Source: Clostridiales bacterium
GTDB lineage: Bacteria; Bacillota_A; Clostridia; Christensenellales; Christensenellaceae
Length of the DNA stretch: 13,876 nt
Assembly (NCBI GenBank): GCA_003149735.1
Contig: QANA01000041.1
Span: 1 to 13,876, forward strand
Direction of reading: 5' to 3'
Position 1 is the stretch's first letter, and each line of letters starts with the position of its first letter. This document shows, one piece after another, positions 1 to 7,531 of the stretch. The position numbers were made by a program, and so were the translations under genes. The notes under the pieces were generated by a model. The model was not told the origin of the DNA, did no database searches, and saw only the letters and a list, made by a program, of their open reading frames with translations.

Positions 1-498
1 ACTGGCACCTGTATTTGTCCCTGTCGCTCAAATGGAGAAATAGTTGTCAATGGCGGCATGGAAACTTTTACAGGCCAAATCCCCACCGGTTGGCTTGCCA
101 ATCATAGTGATCTGATCTCAAAAGTTACTTTACAAGGTCGGGTACACTCTGGGAACTATGCTGTCAACCTTAAAAATACAGCTATGCTCTCTCAGGAGAT
201 CTCTATACAGCCATCTTGTTTCTATCAGCTCTCTTTCTTTGCCCGAGGTGAGGGCAGCGAAGTAGGGCTTGTTGCAAAAGTATTCTATTTAAACGCACAA
301 AACCAGTCTACAGAAGCGTTGACTATACAGGTACGCCAGCAGGATATCGTAAACAGCAATCGCAGTTTTGCCTATTATCGTGGAATTACCACCGTTCCCG
401 CACCTATGGATACCGTAAAAGTTCGCATTGAATTTTCTGCTATCACCAATGGCAATCAGAGTCTGGATATTGATGATGTTTCTTTCTCTGTGCTCTGA
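1..498 (+). CDS. C-terminal part of a Cys-rich beta-sandwich (CBM-like) protein, 5' truncated
   Basis: The reading frame is open from the first base and ends at TGA 496-498, so 165 residues are visible and the true start lies upstream. The visible N-terminus has a CICPC cysteine cluster. It is followed by a segment beginning NGGMETF and continuing PTGW, the usual opening of carbohydrate-binding-module-like (CBM4/9, galactose-binding-like) jelly-roll domains. Alternating hydrophobic strands follow, with a late LDIDDVSFSVL strand, which is the normal end of such domains. An internal ATG at 58 exists, but the domain signature begins before it and it has no good ribosome binding site, so it is unlikely to be the start. 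Proteins of this form in Bacillota are often surface or spore-coat associated; that role is inference. No catalytic domain is visible. A terminator follows within 30 bases. Confidence 0.6.
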   Translation, partial: TGTCICPCRSNGEIVVNGGMETFTGQIPTGWLANHSDLISKVTLQGRVHSGNYAVNLKNTAMLSQEISIQPSCFYQLSFFARGEGSEVGLVAKVFYLNAQNQSTEALTIQVRQQDIVNSNRSFAYYRGITTVPAPMDTVKVRIEFSAITNGNQSLDIDDVSFSVL

Positions 499-524
499 TA
501 TGTTCCTAAAAACAAATAAAAAGG

Positions 525-543
525 GGCTCCTCATAGAGGAGCC
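525..543. terminator. Bidirectional intrinsic terminator
   Basis: A perfect 8-bp stem (GGCTCCTC / GAGGAGCC) closes on a 3-base ATA loop. It is followed by TTTCTT on the plus strand and by a T-rich run (complement of 511-522) on the minus strand. It sits between the end of the plus-strand partial gene and the end of the minus-strand ABC operon, so it can end both convergent transcripts. Confidence 0.85.
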
Positions 544-547
544 TTTC

Positions 548-2299
548 TTACTGCTTGAATTGGCTGTAATACAATTCCGCATAAAATCCTTTTTGCGCGA
601 GCAGACTTTCATGATTTCCCTGCTCAATAATATTTCCATCTTTCATCACTAAAATCACATCTGCTGAGCGAATCGTAGACAGGCGATGTGCTACAATGAA
701 GCTTGTTCTGCCTTCCATCATACGCGCAAATGCCTGTTGAATACGTAATTCCGTACGAGTATCTATTGAAGATGTTGCTTCATCCAGAATCAGCATGGGC
801 GGCAAGCAGAGCATCACCCTTGTAATACATAACAGCTGTTTTTGCCCTTGGGAGAGGCTGCCTCCATTTTCTCCGATTTCAGTGTCGTAACCATCCTTTA
901 AGCGCATAATGAAACTATGGGCATGCGCCGCTTTAGCAGCTGCAATCATCTCCTCGTCCGTTGCATCCGGTTTTCCCATACAAATATTTTCCCGAATTGT
1001 TCCGGAACGCAGCCAGGTATCCTGCAACACCATACCATAACCCCGCCGCAAATTATGCCGAGACATATGGCGTATATCCGCTCCGCTCACACGTACGCTT
1101 CCACTGTCTACATCATAAAACCGCATCAGCAGATTGATAATCGTCGTTTTTCCGCAGCCGGTCGGGCCTACAATTGCAATGCGCTGCCCGGGCTTTGCTA
1201 CAAGATTGAAATCTTCTATCAACTTCCGTTCCGGCACGTAGGAGAAATTAACATGCTCCAGAGCAACTGAGCCATCAAATTCTTCCACACTTTCCACCGG
1301 CTGAGCTTCTGCCTCTTCCTCCGGCTCTTCTATTAACGCAAACACCCTGGCTGCACAAGCCAAAGCATTTTGCAATTCCGTCACCACGCCCGAAATTTCA
1401 TTAAAAGGTTTGGTGTATTGGCTGGAATAGCTGAGAAAGCTGGAAAGCATACCTACACTCATACCGCCGCGCACCACTGAAAACGCTCCGATAATCCCGA
1501 CAATTGCATAAATCGTACTGTTTACAAAACGGGTGGACGGGTTGACCAAGGAAGAAAAGAAAGTAGCTTTCAACGAACACACTTGCAGGCGTTCATTGAT
1601 TTCGGCAAACCGTTTTTTCACTTGCGTCTGCTGACTATAAGCCTGCACTACTTTTTGATTGCCAATCATTTCATCGATCAGGCCGGTCTGTTCAGCCCTG
1701 ACCTCTGCCTGTGCCCGGAACAAATGGTAAGTGCGTTTTGCAATGAAGCTGGCAATAAACAGTGAAAGAGGAGTCAGCAAAACCACAGCCAGCGCAATGC
1801 CGCCATGAATGGAAAACATGAAGCCCAAGGTGCCCAAAATAGTGATCACGCCGGTGAAAAACTGGGTAAATCCCATAATCAATCCATCCGAAAACTGATC
1901 CACATCCGCGATAATTTTGCTCACCACTTCTCCGTGCGGATGAGAATCGATATAACGAAAAGGAAGTTTCTCCAGCTTTCTAAAAGCCTCCGTACGAATA
2001 TCCTGAACCACATGATAGACAATTTTGTTATTACAGGTGTTCATAATCCATTGCATGACAGCCGTCGCCGCAATCACTACCGCCAGGCGAATCAACAATC
2101 CGGATAACCCGGCAAAATCCACTTGACCTTGCCCAACGACCAAATCAATCGCCTGCCCGGTCACTACAGGCACATACAATGTCAGTGCAACGGTTGCTGC
2201 CGCAAAAAAGACCGAGCAGATGATCAGCACCCAATATTTTTTTATGTACTGCAACACCTTGGAAAAAGTCTTTGGGTGATTTTTCTTCAAATTTGCCAT
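548..2299 (-). CDS. Heterodimeric ABC exporter, subunit with the complete catalytic residues
   Basis: A 583-residue half-transporter. The N-terminal 320 or so residues form a six-helix type I exporter membrane domain and the rest is the nucleotide-binding domain. Visible motifs are Walker A GPTGCGKTT (378-386), Q-loop Gln426, signature LSQGQ (482-486), Walker B MLILDE with catalytic Glu507, and switch His538 in AHRLST. The third residue of the signature is Gln rather than Gly. This is the pattern of the partner that supplies intact Walker B/His residues and an altered signature in asymmetric exporters such as TM287/288, BmrCD and LmrCD. The ATG at 2299 was chosen because GGAGGAA lies just upstream; longer in-frame starts lack this. 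The start overlaps the stop of the upstream subunit by one base (TAATG), implying translational coupling. Likely role: drug or lipid efflux across the cytoplasmic membrane. The substrate cannot be read from sequence. Confidence 0.93.
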   Translation of the reverse strand: MANLKKNHPKTFSKVLQYIKKYWVLIICSVFFAAATVALTLYVPVVTGQAIDLVVGQGQVDFAGLSGLLIRLAVVIAATAVMQWIMNTCNNKIVYHVVQDIRTEAFRKLEKLPFRYIDSHPHGEVVSKIIADVDQFSDGLIMGFTQFFTGVITILGTLGFMFSIHGGIALAVVLLTPLSLFIASFIAKRTYHLFRAQAEVRAEQTGLIDEMIGNQKVVQAYSQQTQVKKRFAEINERLQVCSLKATFFSSLVNPSTRFVNSTIYAIVGIIGAFSVVRGGMSVGMLSSFLSYSSQYTKPFNEISGVVTELQNALACAARVFALIEEPEEEAEAQPVESVEEFDGSVALEHVNFSYVPERKLIEDFNLVAKPGQRIAIVGPTGCGKTTIINLLMRFYDVDSGSVRVSGADIRHMSRHNLRRGYGMVLQDTWLRSGTIRENICMGKPDATDEEMIAAAKAAHAHSFIMRLKDGYDTEIGENGGSLSQGQKQLLCITRVMLCLPPMLILDEATSSIDTRTELRIQQAFARMMEGRTSFIVAHRLSTIRSADVILVMKDGNIIEQGNHESLLAQKGFYAELYYSQFKQ

Positions 2300-4032
2300 T
2301 ATTCTTCCTCCTCTCTGGGAAATTGGGAATAATAAATTTCCTGATACACACCACAACGCTGCAAAAGTTGCTCATGCGTACCGATATCCACTGCGTGCCC
2401 TTCTTCAAGGACTATGATCTGATCTGCATATTGAATAGAAGCTGCCCGCTGAGAAACAATAAAGACAGTCGGGTTACTGGGCATATTACGAATTGCTGCC
2501 CGCAGTTTGGCATCCGTTGCATAATCCAATGCCGAAGCACTGTCGTCCAGAATGAGTATTTCCGGCTTCCTTACCAGCGCTCTGGCAATTGTAAGCCGCT
2601 GCCGCTGCCCTCCTGAAAGGTTAGTCGCTCCCTGCGTAATATATTCCGACAAATTTCCTTCTTTTTGCCGGACAAAATCCGCAGCCTGTGCAATCTCCAG
2701 TGCTTCCATAATTTCTTCATCTGAAGCGTCATCCTTACCCCAGCGAATATTTTCACGGATCGTTCCTGCAAAAAGTACTGCCCTCTGCATAACAACACCG
2801 ATTTTTTCCCGCAATTCCTCCTTGGGATAATCCCGTACGTCTCTTCCATCGACGTATACATGCCCTTCTGTCGCATCATAGAATCTGGGAATCAAGCTGA
2901 TTAACGAGCTTTTACCGGAGCCGGTACCGCCAATAATTCCAATTGTCTGCCCGGGTTGTGCACGAAAATGGATATCTGTCAGAGAAGCTCCTCCGGCGTT
3001 TTGGTAAGTCAGGCTCACATGTTCAAACACTACTTCTCCTTTCACGGAAGTTGAAGAAGCCACTTGCTTTTCCTCTGTTTCCTGCATACCCGGCTGTATT
3101 TCCAGAATGCCGGCCACCCGGTTTGCACAAGCCAACGATTTGGTCATCGTGATAATCAAATTTGCCAATTTGACCAACTCTACCAATATTTGCGACATAT
3201 AGTTGACCAACGCAATCACTTCTCCCTGAGTGATGGAGCCCGCGTTCACCTGCAACGCGCCGGTCCAGATCAAAATCAAAGTAGCCCCATTGATAATGAC
3301 GTAGGTAAGCGGATTCATCAATGCGGAAAGTTTTCCCACAAACAGCTGCAGGCGAGTCAATTCCGTATGCTCCTTATGAAAACGGGCCGCTTCCTCCTCT
3401 TCCTGGTTAAAAGCGCGAATAACCCTTGCGCCATCAAGATTTTCCCGCGTAATTCCCAAAATTCGATCCAGCTTAGCCTGCACTTTTTTATAAAGAGGCA
3501 TTGTAAGCAACATAACTCCAAAAACAACGACAGACAGCAATGGAATCGTTACTACAAAAATCAGTGCAGCACGCACGTTGATGGTAAACGCCATGACCAT
3601 GGCCCCGAAGACAATAAAAGGCGAGCGCAAAAATAACCGCAGCGTCAGGTTAAGGCCAGACTGTATCTGATTAATATCGCTGGTCAGGCGAGTAATCAGA
3701 GTAGGGGTTCCCACTGCGTCAATTTCATTAAACGAGAAGGCCTGAATATGCTCAAACAAAGCTTGCTTTAATTTAGAAGAAAACCCGACCGCCGCTTTTG
3801 CGGAAAAATATTGTGCTGCCAGAGTACAGGCAAAACCAATTATGCCGCAGGCGATCATCACCAAGCCCATGCGAATGATATAGCCGCCGTCCCCTTTTGC
3901 TACGCCGACATCAATAATAGCTGCCATAACCAACGGAACCAGCAATTCAAACGTTGCCTCCAGCAGTTTAAAAAACGGCCCTGCAATGCTTTCTTTTACA
4001 TACCCTTTGAAAAATCGCGTCAATTTTTTCAT
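2299..4032 (-). CDS. Heterodimeric ABC exporter, subunit with the degenerate ATP site
   Basis: A 577-residue half-transporter and first gene of the exporter operon. The membrane domain covers about residues 15-310. The nucleotide-binding domain has Walker A GGTGSGKSS (368-376), Q-loop Gln416, a canonical LSGGQ (472-476), Walker B ILILDD in which the catalytic Glu is Asp497, and Gln528 in SQRAAS replacing the switch His. Asp plus Gln at these positions marks the non-hydrolysing site of heterodimeric exporters. Its own canonical LSGGQ serves the active site of the partner. Both subunits end in a similar YYSQF tail. The ATG at 4032 follows GGAGGAAAGC at ideal spacing; 55 more codons are open upstream but run through the divergent promoter region and do not look like protein. 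The neighbouring divergent LysR regulator probably controls expression. Confidence 0.93.
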   Translation of the reverse strand: MKKLTRFFKGYVKESIAGPFFKLLEATFELLVPLVMAAIIDVGVAKGDGGYIIRMGLVMIACGIIGFACTLAAQYFSAKAAVGFSSKLKQALFEHIQAFSFNEIDAVGTPTLITRLTSDINQIQSGLNLTLRLFLRSPFIVFGAMVMAFTINVRAALIFVVTIPLLSVVVFGVMLLTMPLYKKVQAKLDRILGITRENLDGARVIRAFNQEEEEAARFHKEHTELTRLQLFVGKLSALMNPLTYVIINGATLILIWTGALQVNAGSITQGEVIALVNYMSQILVELVKLANLIITMTKSLACANRVAGILEIQPGMQETEEKQVASSTSVKGEVVFEHVSLTYQNAGGASLTDIHFRAQPGQTIGIIGGTGSGKSSLISLIPRFYDATEGHVYVDGRDVRDYPKEELREKIGVVMQRAVLFAGTIRENIRWGKDDASDEEIMEALEIAQAADFVRQKEGNLSEYITQGATNLSGGQRQRLTIARALVRKPEILILDDSASALDYATDAKLRAAIRNMPSNPTVFIVSQRAASIQYADQIIVLEEGHAVDIGTHEQLLQRCGVYQEIYYSQFPREEEE

Positions 4033-4066
4033 GCTTTCCTCCTGCAGTTGACGATTTACCATATCT

Positions 4067-4095
4067 ATAGTACCATAATTAAAGCCATATGAATA
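4067..4095 (-). promoter_or_regulatory. Candidate promoter of the ABC exporter operon
   Basis: On the minus strand an extended -10 element, TGGTACTAT, lies with its hexamer at 4072-4067. A weak -35, TATTCA (4095-4090), sits 17 bases upstream. This places the start of transcription near 4060, about 28 bases before the start codon. A poor -35 fits an activator-dependent promoter. Assigned by eye, so moderate certainty only. Confidence 0.4.
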
Positions 4096-4132
4096 ATATT
4101 TAAAAAATATAGAATCCATATTTTTTAAATAT
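4096..4132. promoter_or_regulatory. Perfect 15-bp inverted repeat, probable LysR operator (two boxes)
   Basis: ATATTTAAAAAATAT (4096-4110) and its exact reverse complement (4118-4132) are separated by the 7 bases AGAATCC. Each arm is itself nearly palindromic and contains the LysR-type T-N11-A pattern (T4097/A4109 and T4119/A4131). The two box centres, 4103 and 4125, are 22 bp apart, about two helical turns. Relative to the predicted exporter start near 4060 they lie at about -43 and -65, matching the activation and recognition sites of LysR regulators. The right arm also overlaps the predicted lysR -10, which would allow self-repression. The repeat is seen directly; its role is inferred. Confidence 0.6.
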
Positions 4133-4135
4133 ACT
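4130..4135 (+). promoter_or_regulatory. Candidate -10 of the lysR-type gene
   Basis: TATACT matches the sigma-A -10 at 5 of 6 positions and sits inside the right arm of the operator-like repeat. The best -35 candidate, TATAGA at 4108-4113, is weak. Transcription would start near 4142, giving a leader of about 58 bases. Confidence 0.35.
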
Positions 4136-4199
4136 ATAACAGTATTGACACTGCCTTTGCCATTCAGGCAGCAACTGTTTTTCCGGAAAGGAATCAATT

Positions 4200-5087
4200 A
4201 TGGATCTCAAGCAGCTACATTATTTTACCGCAATCGTAGAAGCCGGCAATATTTCCGGCGCTGCCCGCCTTTTGCATATTTCACAGCCGCCGCTCAGCGC
4301 GCAAATTCATCAATTGGAAGAGGAACTTGGTTGCCTCTTATTTGAACGGGGCTCACGGAAAATTACGCTGACTCCTGCCGGTAAACTGTTCTATGAACGA
4401 GCCTGCACGATTCTTTCTCTCTGTTCCTCCGTTCAAAAAGAATTGCAGGATCAGCTTGCAGGTGCCCGGGGAACGCTGCGCCTCGGTGCGGTATCCTCGG
4501 TAAGCAGTACTGTCATGATTGACTGGCTCGCTTCATTTTATCATGCTTATCCGCTGATTCATCTGGAACTTTCAGAGGGAAATACCTATCAAATACTGGA
4601 ACAGCTGGAAGCAGGCTTGATTGAATTGGCCATCGTGCGCACTCCGTTTGTACAGCACGGCCTCTGCTGCACCTATTTACAAAAAGAACCTTTATGCGCC
4701 ATTGGCGCACAGCACTATTTCCAGCCTTTTTCTCATGCATCGCTCTCACTTTCGCAATTATGCACGTTGCCTCTCATCCTTTACCGGCGTTGGGAGCAGG
4801 TTTTGACAGAATTGTTGCGGCAGCAACAACTGCAGGCATCTGTTTTTTGCAAATGCGATGACGCACGCACAGTGATCCGCTTGGCCGAGGAAGGGTTGGG
4901 AGTCGGGGTTGTTCCACATTCGGCTCTTTCATTACTGCAAAACGCTCAATCCGTCTATCGTACCATTCAAAATCCTGCCCTTTCTTCCAGTATCGCCATT
5001 GTGCATAATCCTCATGCATATCTTTCCGCCGCAGGCAAAGCTTTTCTGAATCATCTTACTCAATATGCTGATATTACCACAGAATAA
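4200..5087 (+). CDS. LysR-type transcriptional regulator
   Basis: At 295 residues this is full length for the family. The N-terminal winged helix-turn-helix is clear: DLKQLHYFTAIVEAGNISGA followed by the recognition helix region SQPPLSAQIHQLEEELG (29-45) and LFER...LTPAG (47-61). The remainder (about 90-290) is the two-lobe inducer-binding domain. Start ATG 4200 is preceded by GGAAAGGA at suitable spacing. It is transcribed away from the two-gene ABC exporter across a 167-bp region holding a large inverted repeat, the classic arrangement for a LysR protein that activates its divergent neighbour and represses itself. The inducer is unknown. A strong terminator follows within 35 bases, so it is monocistronic. 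Confidence 0.93.
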   Translation: MDLKQLHYFTAIVEAGNISGAARLLHISQPPLSAQIHQLEEELGCLLFERGSRKITLTPAGKLFYERACTILSLCSSVQKELQDQLAGARGTLRLGAVSSVSSTVMIDWLASFYHAYPLIHLELSEGNTYQILEQLEAGLIELAIVRTPFVQHGLCCTYLQKEPLCAIGAQHYFQPFSHASLSLSQLCTLPLILYRRWEQVLTELLRQQQLQASVFCKCDDARTVIRLAEEGLGVGVVPHSALSLLQNAQSVYRTIQNPALSSSIAIVHNPHAYLSAAGKAFLNHLTQYADITTE

Positions 5088-5120
5088 ATCATAGCTCAGA
5101 CAGTTCAACAGTGAAAACAA

Positions 5121-5167
5121 AAATCCTCCGCACGCCTTCTCGAAACCGAACGGGGGATTTTTTTGAC
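5121..5167. terminator. Bidirectional intrinsic terminator after lysR
   Basis: Arms 5121-5130 (AAATCCTCCG) and 5151-5160 (CGGGGGATTT) form a 10-bp stem with one G-T wobble and a 20-base loop, followed by a T7 run on the plus strand. On the minus strand the same stem is followed by TTTTTGTTTTC. It can therefore also end the convergent transcript of the gene at 5326-5784. Confidence 0.8.
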
Positions 5168-5325
5168 CTATATTTAAATGAATCAGCCTCATCGCTTAAC
5201 AAACAACAAGTTCACAGACTGTTTGCGCTTATTCGGTATATTCCTCTGAAAATTGAGGAAGCGCAGCTGTTTATCAAAAGCAAATAAAGCCTCTCACAAA
5301 ACGAAATTCCCAAACCAACAGCATT

Positions 5326-5784
5326 TCAGGTATTTCCCGATAGACTGCCAGATTTCAAAAATTCCTCTGTTTCTGCAATATCCTTTTCTAACAACGGGCG
5401 CATACTATCCTTACAATTCGATAAATCGACCGTTCTCAGGCTCGACATGATCTCGGGAATATATTGCGGCTTAGCCTGCCCCGCTTGTCTTAGCGCTTTG
5501 ATACACTGCCTTGCCGTAATCGGTTTTTCATCTGTGACATGAGCAAGATAGCAGGGCAAAATAGAAGCAAATTGATCTGCTTCATCCCATTGAACATTTG
5601 CCGCAAGAATATGCAACGCTCGATTCCGCACCAGGGACTTTGAATGATTTAACAGCAAAGCAAATTCATCAAAATATGCATACCACTGATTCGTTTTCCG
5701 GCTTTCCGATATCATCCTATCAGCGAAGGCACAAGCGTATTGATCATCTTTTGCCGTTAATTTTGCTATAACATCTTCCTTCAT
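5326..5784 (-). CDS. Small HEAT-like helical protein ('SufBD protein' type)
   Basis: A soluble, 152-residue, mostly alpha-helical protein without signal peptide or membrane segment. Helical pairs such as SKSLVRNRALHILAANVQW (48-66) and DEKPITARQCIKALRQAG (85-102) have the spacing of HEAT/ARM repeats. I recognise it as a family that automatic pipelines often call 'SufBD protein' in clostridia, but it has none of the features of the SufB/SufD Fe-S scaffold and no suf genes are nearby, so that name should not be read as a function. An in-frame ATG at 5799 gives five extra residues. The ATG at 5784 is preferred because AGGATGAGG lies 8 bases upstream and the -10 at 5811-5816 would leave almost no leader for the longer form. 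HEAT-like folds usually bind protein partners; the partner is unknown. Confidence 0.75.
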   Translation of the reverse strand: MKEDVIAKLTAKDDQYACAFADRMISESRKTNQWYAYFDEFALLLNHSKSLVRNRALHILAANVQWDEADQFASILPCYLAHVTDEKPITARQCIKALRQAGQAKPQYIPEIMSSLRTVDLSNCKDSMRPLLEKDIAETEEFLKSGSLSGNT

Positions 5785-5810
5785 TGCCAATTGCCTCATC
5801 CTTTATGCCG

Positions 5811-5816
5811 ATTATA
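5811..5816 (-). promoter_or_regulatory. Candidate -10 of the HEAT-like gene
   Basis: A perfect TATAAT on the minus strand lies 27 bases upstream of the chosen start codon. The -35 is not clear: TTGTGC lies only 15 bases upstream of it. Confidence 0.45.
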
Positions 5817-5850
5817 TTAAAATTATGCAACGCACAATAGAATATTAGAT

Positions 5851-5888
5851 AAAAAAACGCCCGAATCATTTCAAAATCATTCGAACAT
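5851..5888 (-). terminator. Terminator of the DivIVA-like/hydrolase/plsY operon
   Basis: On the minus strand, the core arms CGAAT/ATTCG and AAAT/ATTT, interrupted by one mismatch, are extended outward by G-U and A-U pairs and followed by seven Ts (complement of 5851-5857). The outer pairs are wobbles only in minus-strand RNA, which gives a direction. It lies 64 bases after the plsY-like stop. Confidence 0.65.
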
Positions 5889-5951
5889 TTTTCTTTCCGT
5901 CAACCGCTGTACATTTCTCAACTAAAATGCTCGTGCGCCTGCATCCCTGCC

Positions 5952-6542
5952 CTATTTCATTTTCAGTGCAGCTTCTTTTCCACTGGCAATTCGTTTAAAA
6001 TTTTCGATATGCTTATAACAAATAGGTATGGCAATCGCCATCATCATCAACAGCAGCCAAATATCCGAGTGCACCCATACCAAATAAACAGGATACAAGA
6101 TTGCCACACTGCATGTTGCAATTGCGATATATCTGGTTAAAACCGTAATTACTATAATCAGCGCTCCCAACAGCAAAAAACAACGCCAATCCAAAATCAG
6201 CATCATACCCATCAGGGAAGCTAGGCCCTTGCCGCCTCTGAACCGCAAAAATACGTTATACATATGCCCTATAATGCAACAGATGCCGGCAAGGTAACCC
6301 ACATAAGGAAGCGCCGGAAAAAGTGTTTTACAAATCAATACCGCAAGGCAGGCCTTCAAGATATCACAGAAACCAACTAAAATTCCCGCAGCCCAGCCAA
6401 AATTCAACATCGTATTGGAAGCCCCCGGATTACGGGAACCCATCGTCAGAATATTTTTCCCTTTTTTCTTGGCCAATAAATAAGCGGGGTTGATACAGCC
6501 AAAAAAATAACTGAGCACAACACAAATCATATAGGAAATCAT
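5952..6542 (-). CDS. plsY: PlsY-like acyl-phosphate:glycerol-3-phosphate acyltransferase
   Basis: A 196-residue integral membrane protein. PlsY transfers an acyl chain from acyl-phosphate to glycerol-3-phosphate, the first acylation in bacterial phospholipid synthesis. All three family motifs are present: motif 1 GSRNPGASNT (35-44), motif 2 GHMYNVFLRFRGGKGLA (92-108), and motif 3 YKHIENFKRIASGKE (176-190). Hydrophobic helices lie between them, as expected for the five-to-seven-helix fold. Departures from the common form include Arg in GSRN instead of GSGN and Asn in place of the usual Pro in motif 2, so this may be a diverged paralogue of the housekeeping enzyme. Its ATG overlaps the TGA of the hydrolase gene (ATGA), making it the last gene of a three-gene operon. 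Confidence 0.88.
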   Translation of the reverse strand: MISYMICVVLSYFFGCINPAYLLAKKKGKNILTMGSRNPGASNTMLNFGWAAGILVGFCDILKACLAVLICKTLFPALPYVGYLAGICCIIGHMYNVFLRFRGGKGLASLMGMMLILDWRCFLLLGALIIVITVLTRYIAIATCSVAILYPVYLVWVHSDIWLLLMMMAIAIPICYKHIENFKRIASGKEAALKMK

Positions 6543-7531
6543 TTCATATTTTTCTCTCTTTCTTTATTCGTTTTGCCATGTGCACCGCTTTTCCCATAGT
6601 ACTGCAAGAAGTGCTCCAATTCCTTTTGGCAACGCTCTTTTTCCAACAGATAACTTCCGCAATGGAAGGCATTTTCTACCAGACATAGATGTTTTGGGGC
6701 GGCACATGCTTCATAAGCCTGCAAAGTCATTTCACAAGGCACCAGTTGATCCGCCTTGCCATGCAGAAAAAGTACAGGAATCTGTGTATGTTTCAGAATT
6801 TCCGGTGTGCTTGCCTGTTTCAGGCTATAGCCTGCCAGCAAACGTGCCCACCAATCTATCAGCCATAACAGTGGAAAAGCAGGAAGACGATACTGGCTGC
6901 GCAAAACATGGCGTAAAACCTCCCACGGGGAAGTAAATCCGCAATCCGCAATCACACCGCAAATATTAGCTGGCAGCGAAAGCCCGCAGGCCATCAGGAC
7001 AGTCGTCGCTCCCATGGAAGCTCCTTCCAAAAAAATTGAAATCTGTTGTCCAAAGCGCGCCTGCAAATATTCTATCCAGCTGAGGCAATCCCGACATTCC
7101 AATACGCCAAATCCGATATATTTTCCCTGACTTAACCCATGCCCGCGCTCATCCACCAGCAGGACATGATAACCTTTCTGATGGTAAAAACGCAATACAT
7201 CGCCAAAATCGGTTCTGCCTACCGAATGATAGCCGTGAAATAAAAGGATATAGGGCATATCTGCCTGAGAATCCCCCTCATAATAACGGGCATAAAGCGT
7301 CAATCCATCAAAACTCTGCACCGACACCTGTTCGTAGTCAGCCTGATCTGCCCAACGCGCATTTTCGGAAATCATACTGTGAAAATCTCGATAGATGCTT
7401 TTATCCGCTGTTTCCCAGATGCTGTAATCGTTGATACGGCCAGCCCGAATCGCAAAACGAAAACAAAAAAAGGAAACGATAAGCAGAATTCCCATAGCTC
7501 CCAGCAGACCTGCGGCCACCAACCACATCAT
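6539..7531 (-). CDS. Membrane-anchored alpha/beta hydrolase (serine hydrolase)
   Basis: A 330-residue protein. Residues 2-27 form one hydrophobic segment, likely an N-terminal anchor or uncleaved signal. The hydrolase core follows: oxyanion HGYHSVG (99-105), DERGHG (128-132), nucleophile elbow GASMGATT with Ser172, acid HGKADQLVP with Asp261, and His290 in AFHCGSY. The triad is complete, so an active esterase, lipase or peptidase is expected; similar proteins are annotated as S9-type or general alpha/beta hydrolases. The C-terminus is lysine-rich. Its start overlaps the stop of the DivIVA-like gene (ATGA) and its stop overlaps the start of plsY, so production of the three proteins is probably coupled. 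A role in acyl-lipid turnover is suggested only by the plsY neighbour. An adjacent second ATG makes the start uncertain by one codon. Confidence 0.85.
   Translation of the reverse strand: MMWLVAAGLLGAMGILLIVSFFCFRFAIRAGRINDYSIWETADKSIYRDFHSMISENARWADQADYEQVSVQSFDGLTLYARYYEGDSQADMPYILLFHGYHSVGRTDFGDVLRFYHQKGYHVLLVDERGHGLSQGKYIGFGVLECRDCLSWIEYLQARFGQQISIFLEGASMGATTVLMACGLSLPANICGVIADCGFTSPWEVLRHVLRSQYRLPAFPLLWLIDWWARLLAGYSLKQASTPEILKHTQIPVLFLHGKADQLVPCEMTLQAYEACAAPKHLCLVENAFHCGSYLLEKERCQKELEHFLQYYGKSGAHGKTNKEREKNMK

Noticed and set aside
3064..3636. 190-codon plus-strand frame inside the ABC exporter operon
   Set aside because: It is an antisense shadow of a well-supported exporter gene, with a His/Gln/Asn-rich low-quality composition and no promoter or ribosome binding site.
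4145..4150. Perfect TTGACA upstream of the LysR gene
   Set aside because: No acceptable -10 lies 16-18 bases downstream (GGCAGC, GCAGCA or CAGCAA), so it is probably a chance match.
4033..4197. Extended N-terminus of the first ABC subunit
   Set aside because: It runs through the AT-rich operator/promoter region with no ribosome binding site. The family normally starts close to the MKKLTRFF position.
5200..5270. Inverted repeats CAAACA/TGTTTG and TTCCTC/GAGGAA in the lysR to HEAT-gene gap
   Set aside because: The arms are short with long loops and no T run; the bidirectional terminator at 5121-5167 already explains transcript ends here.
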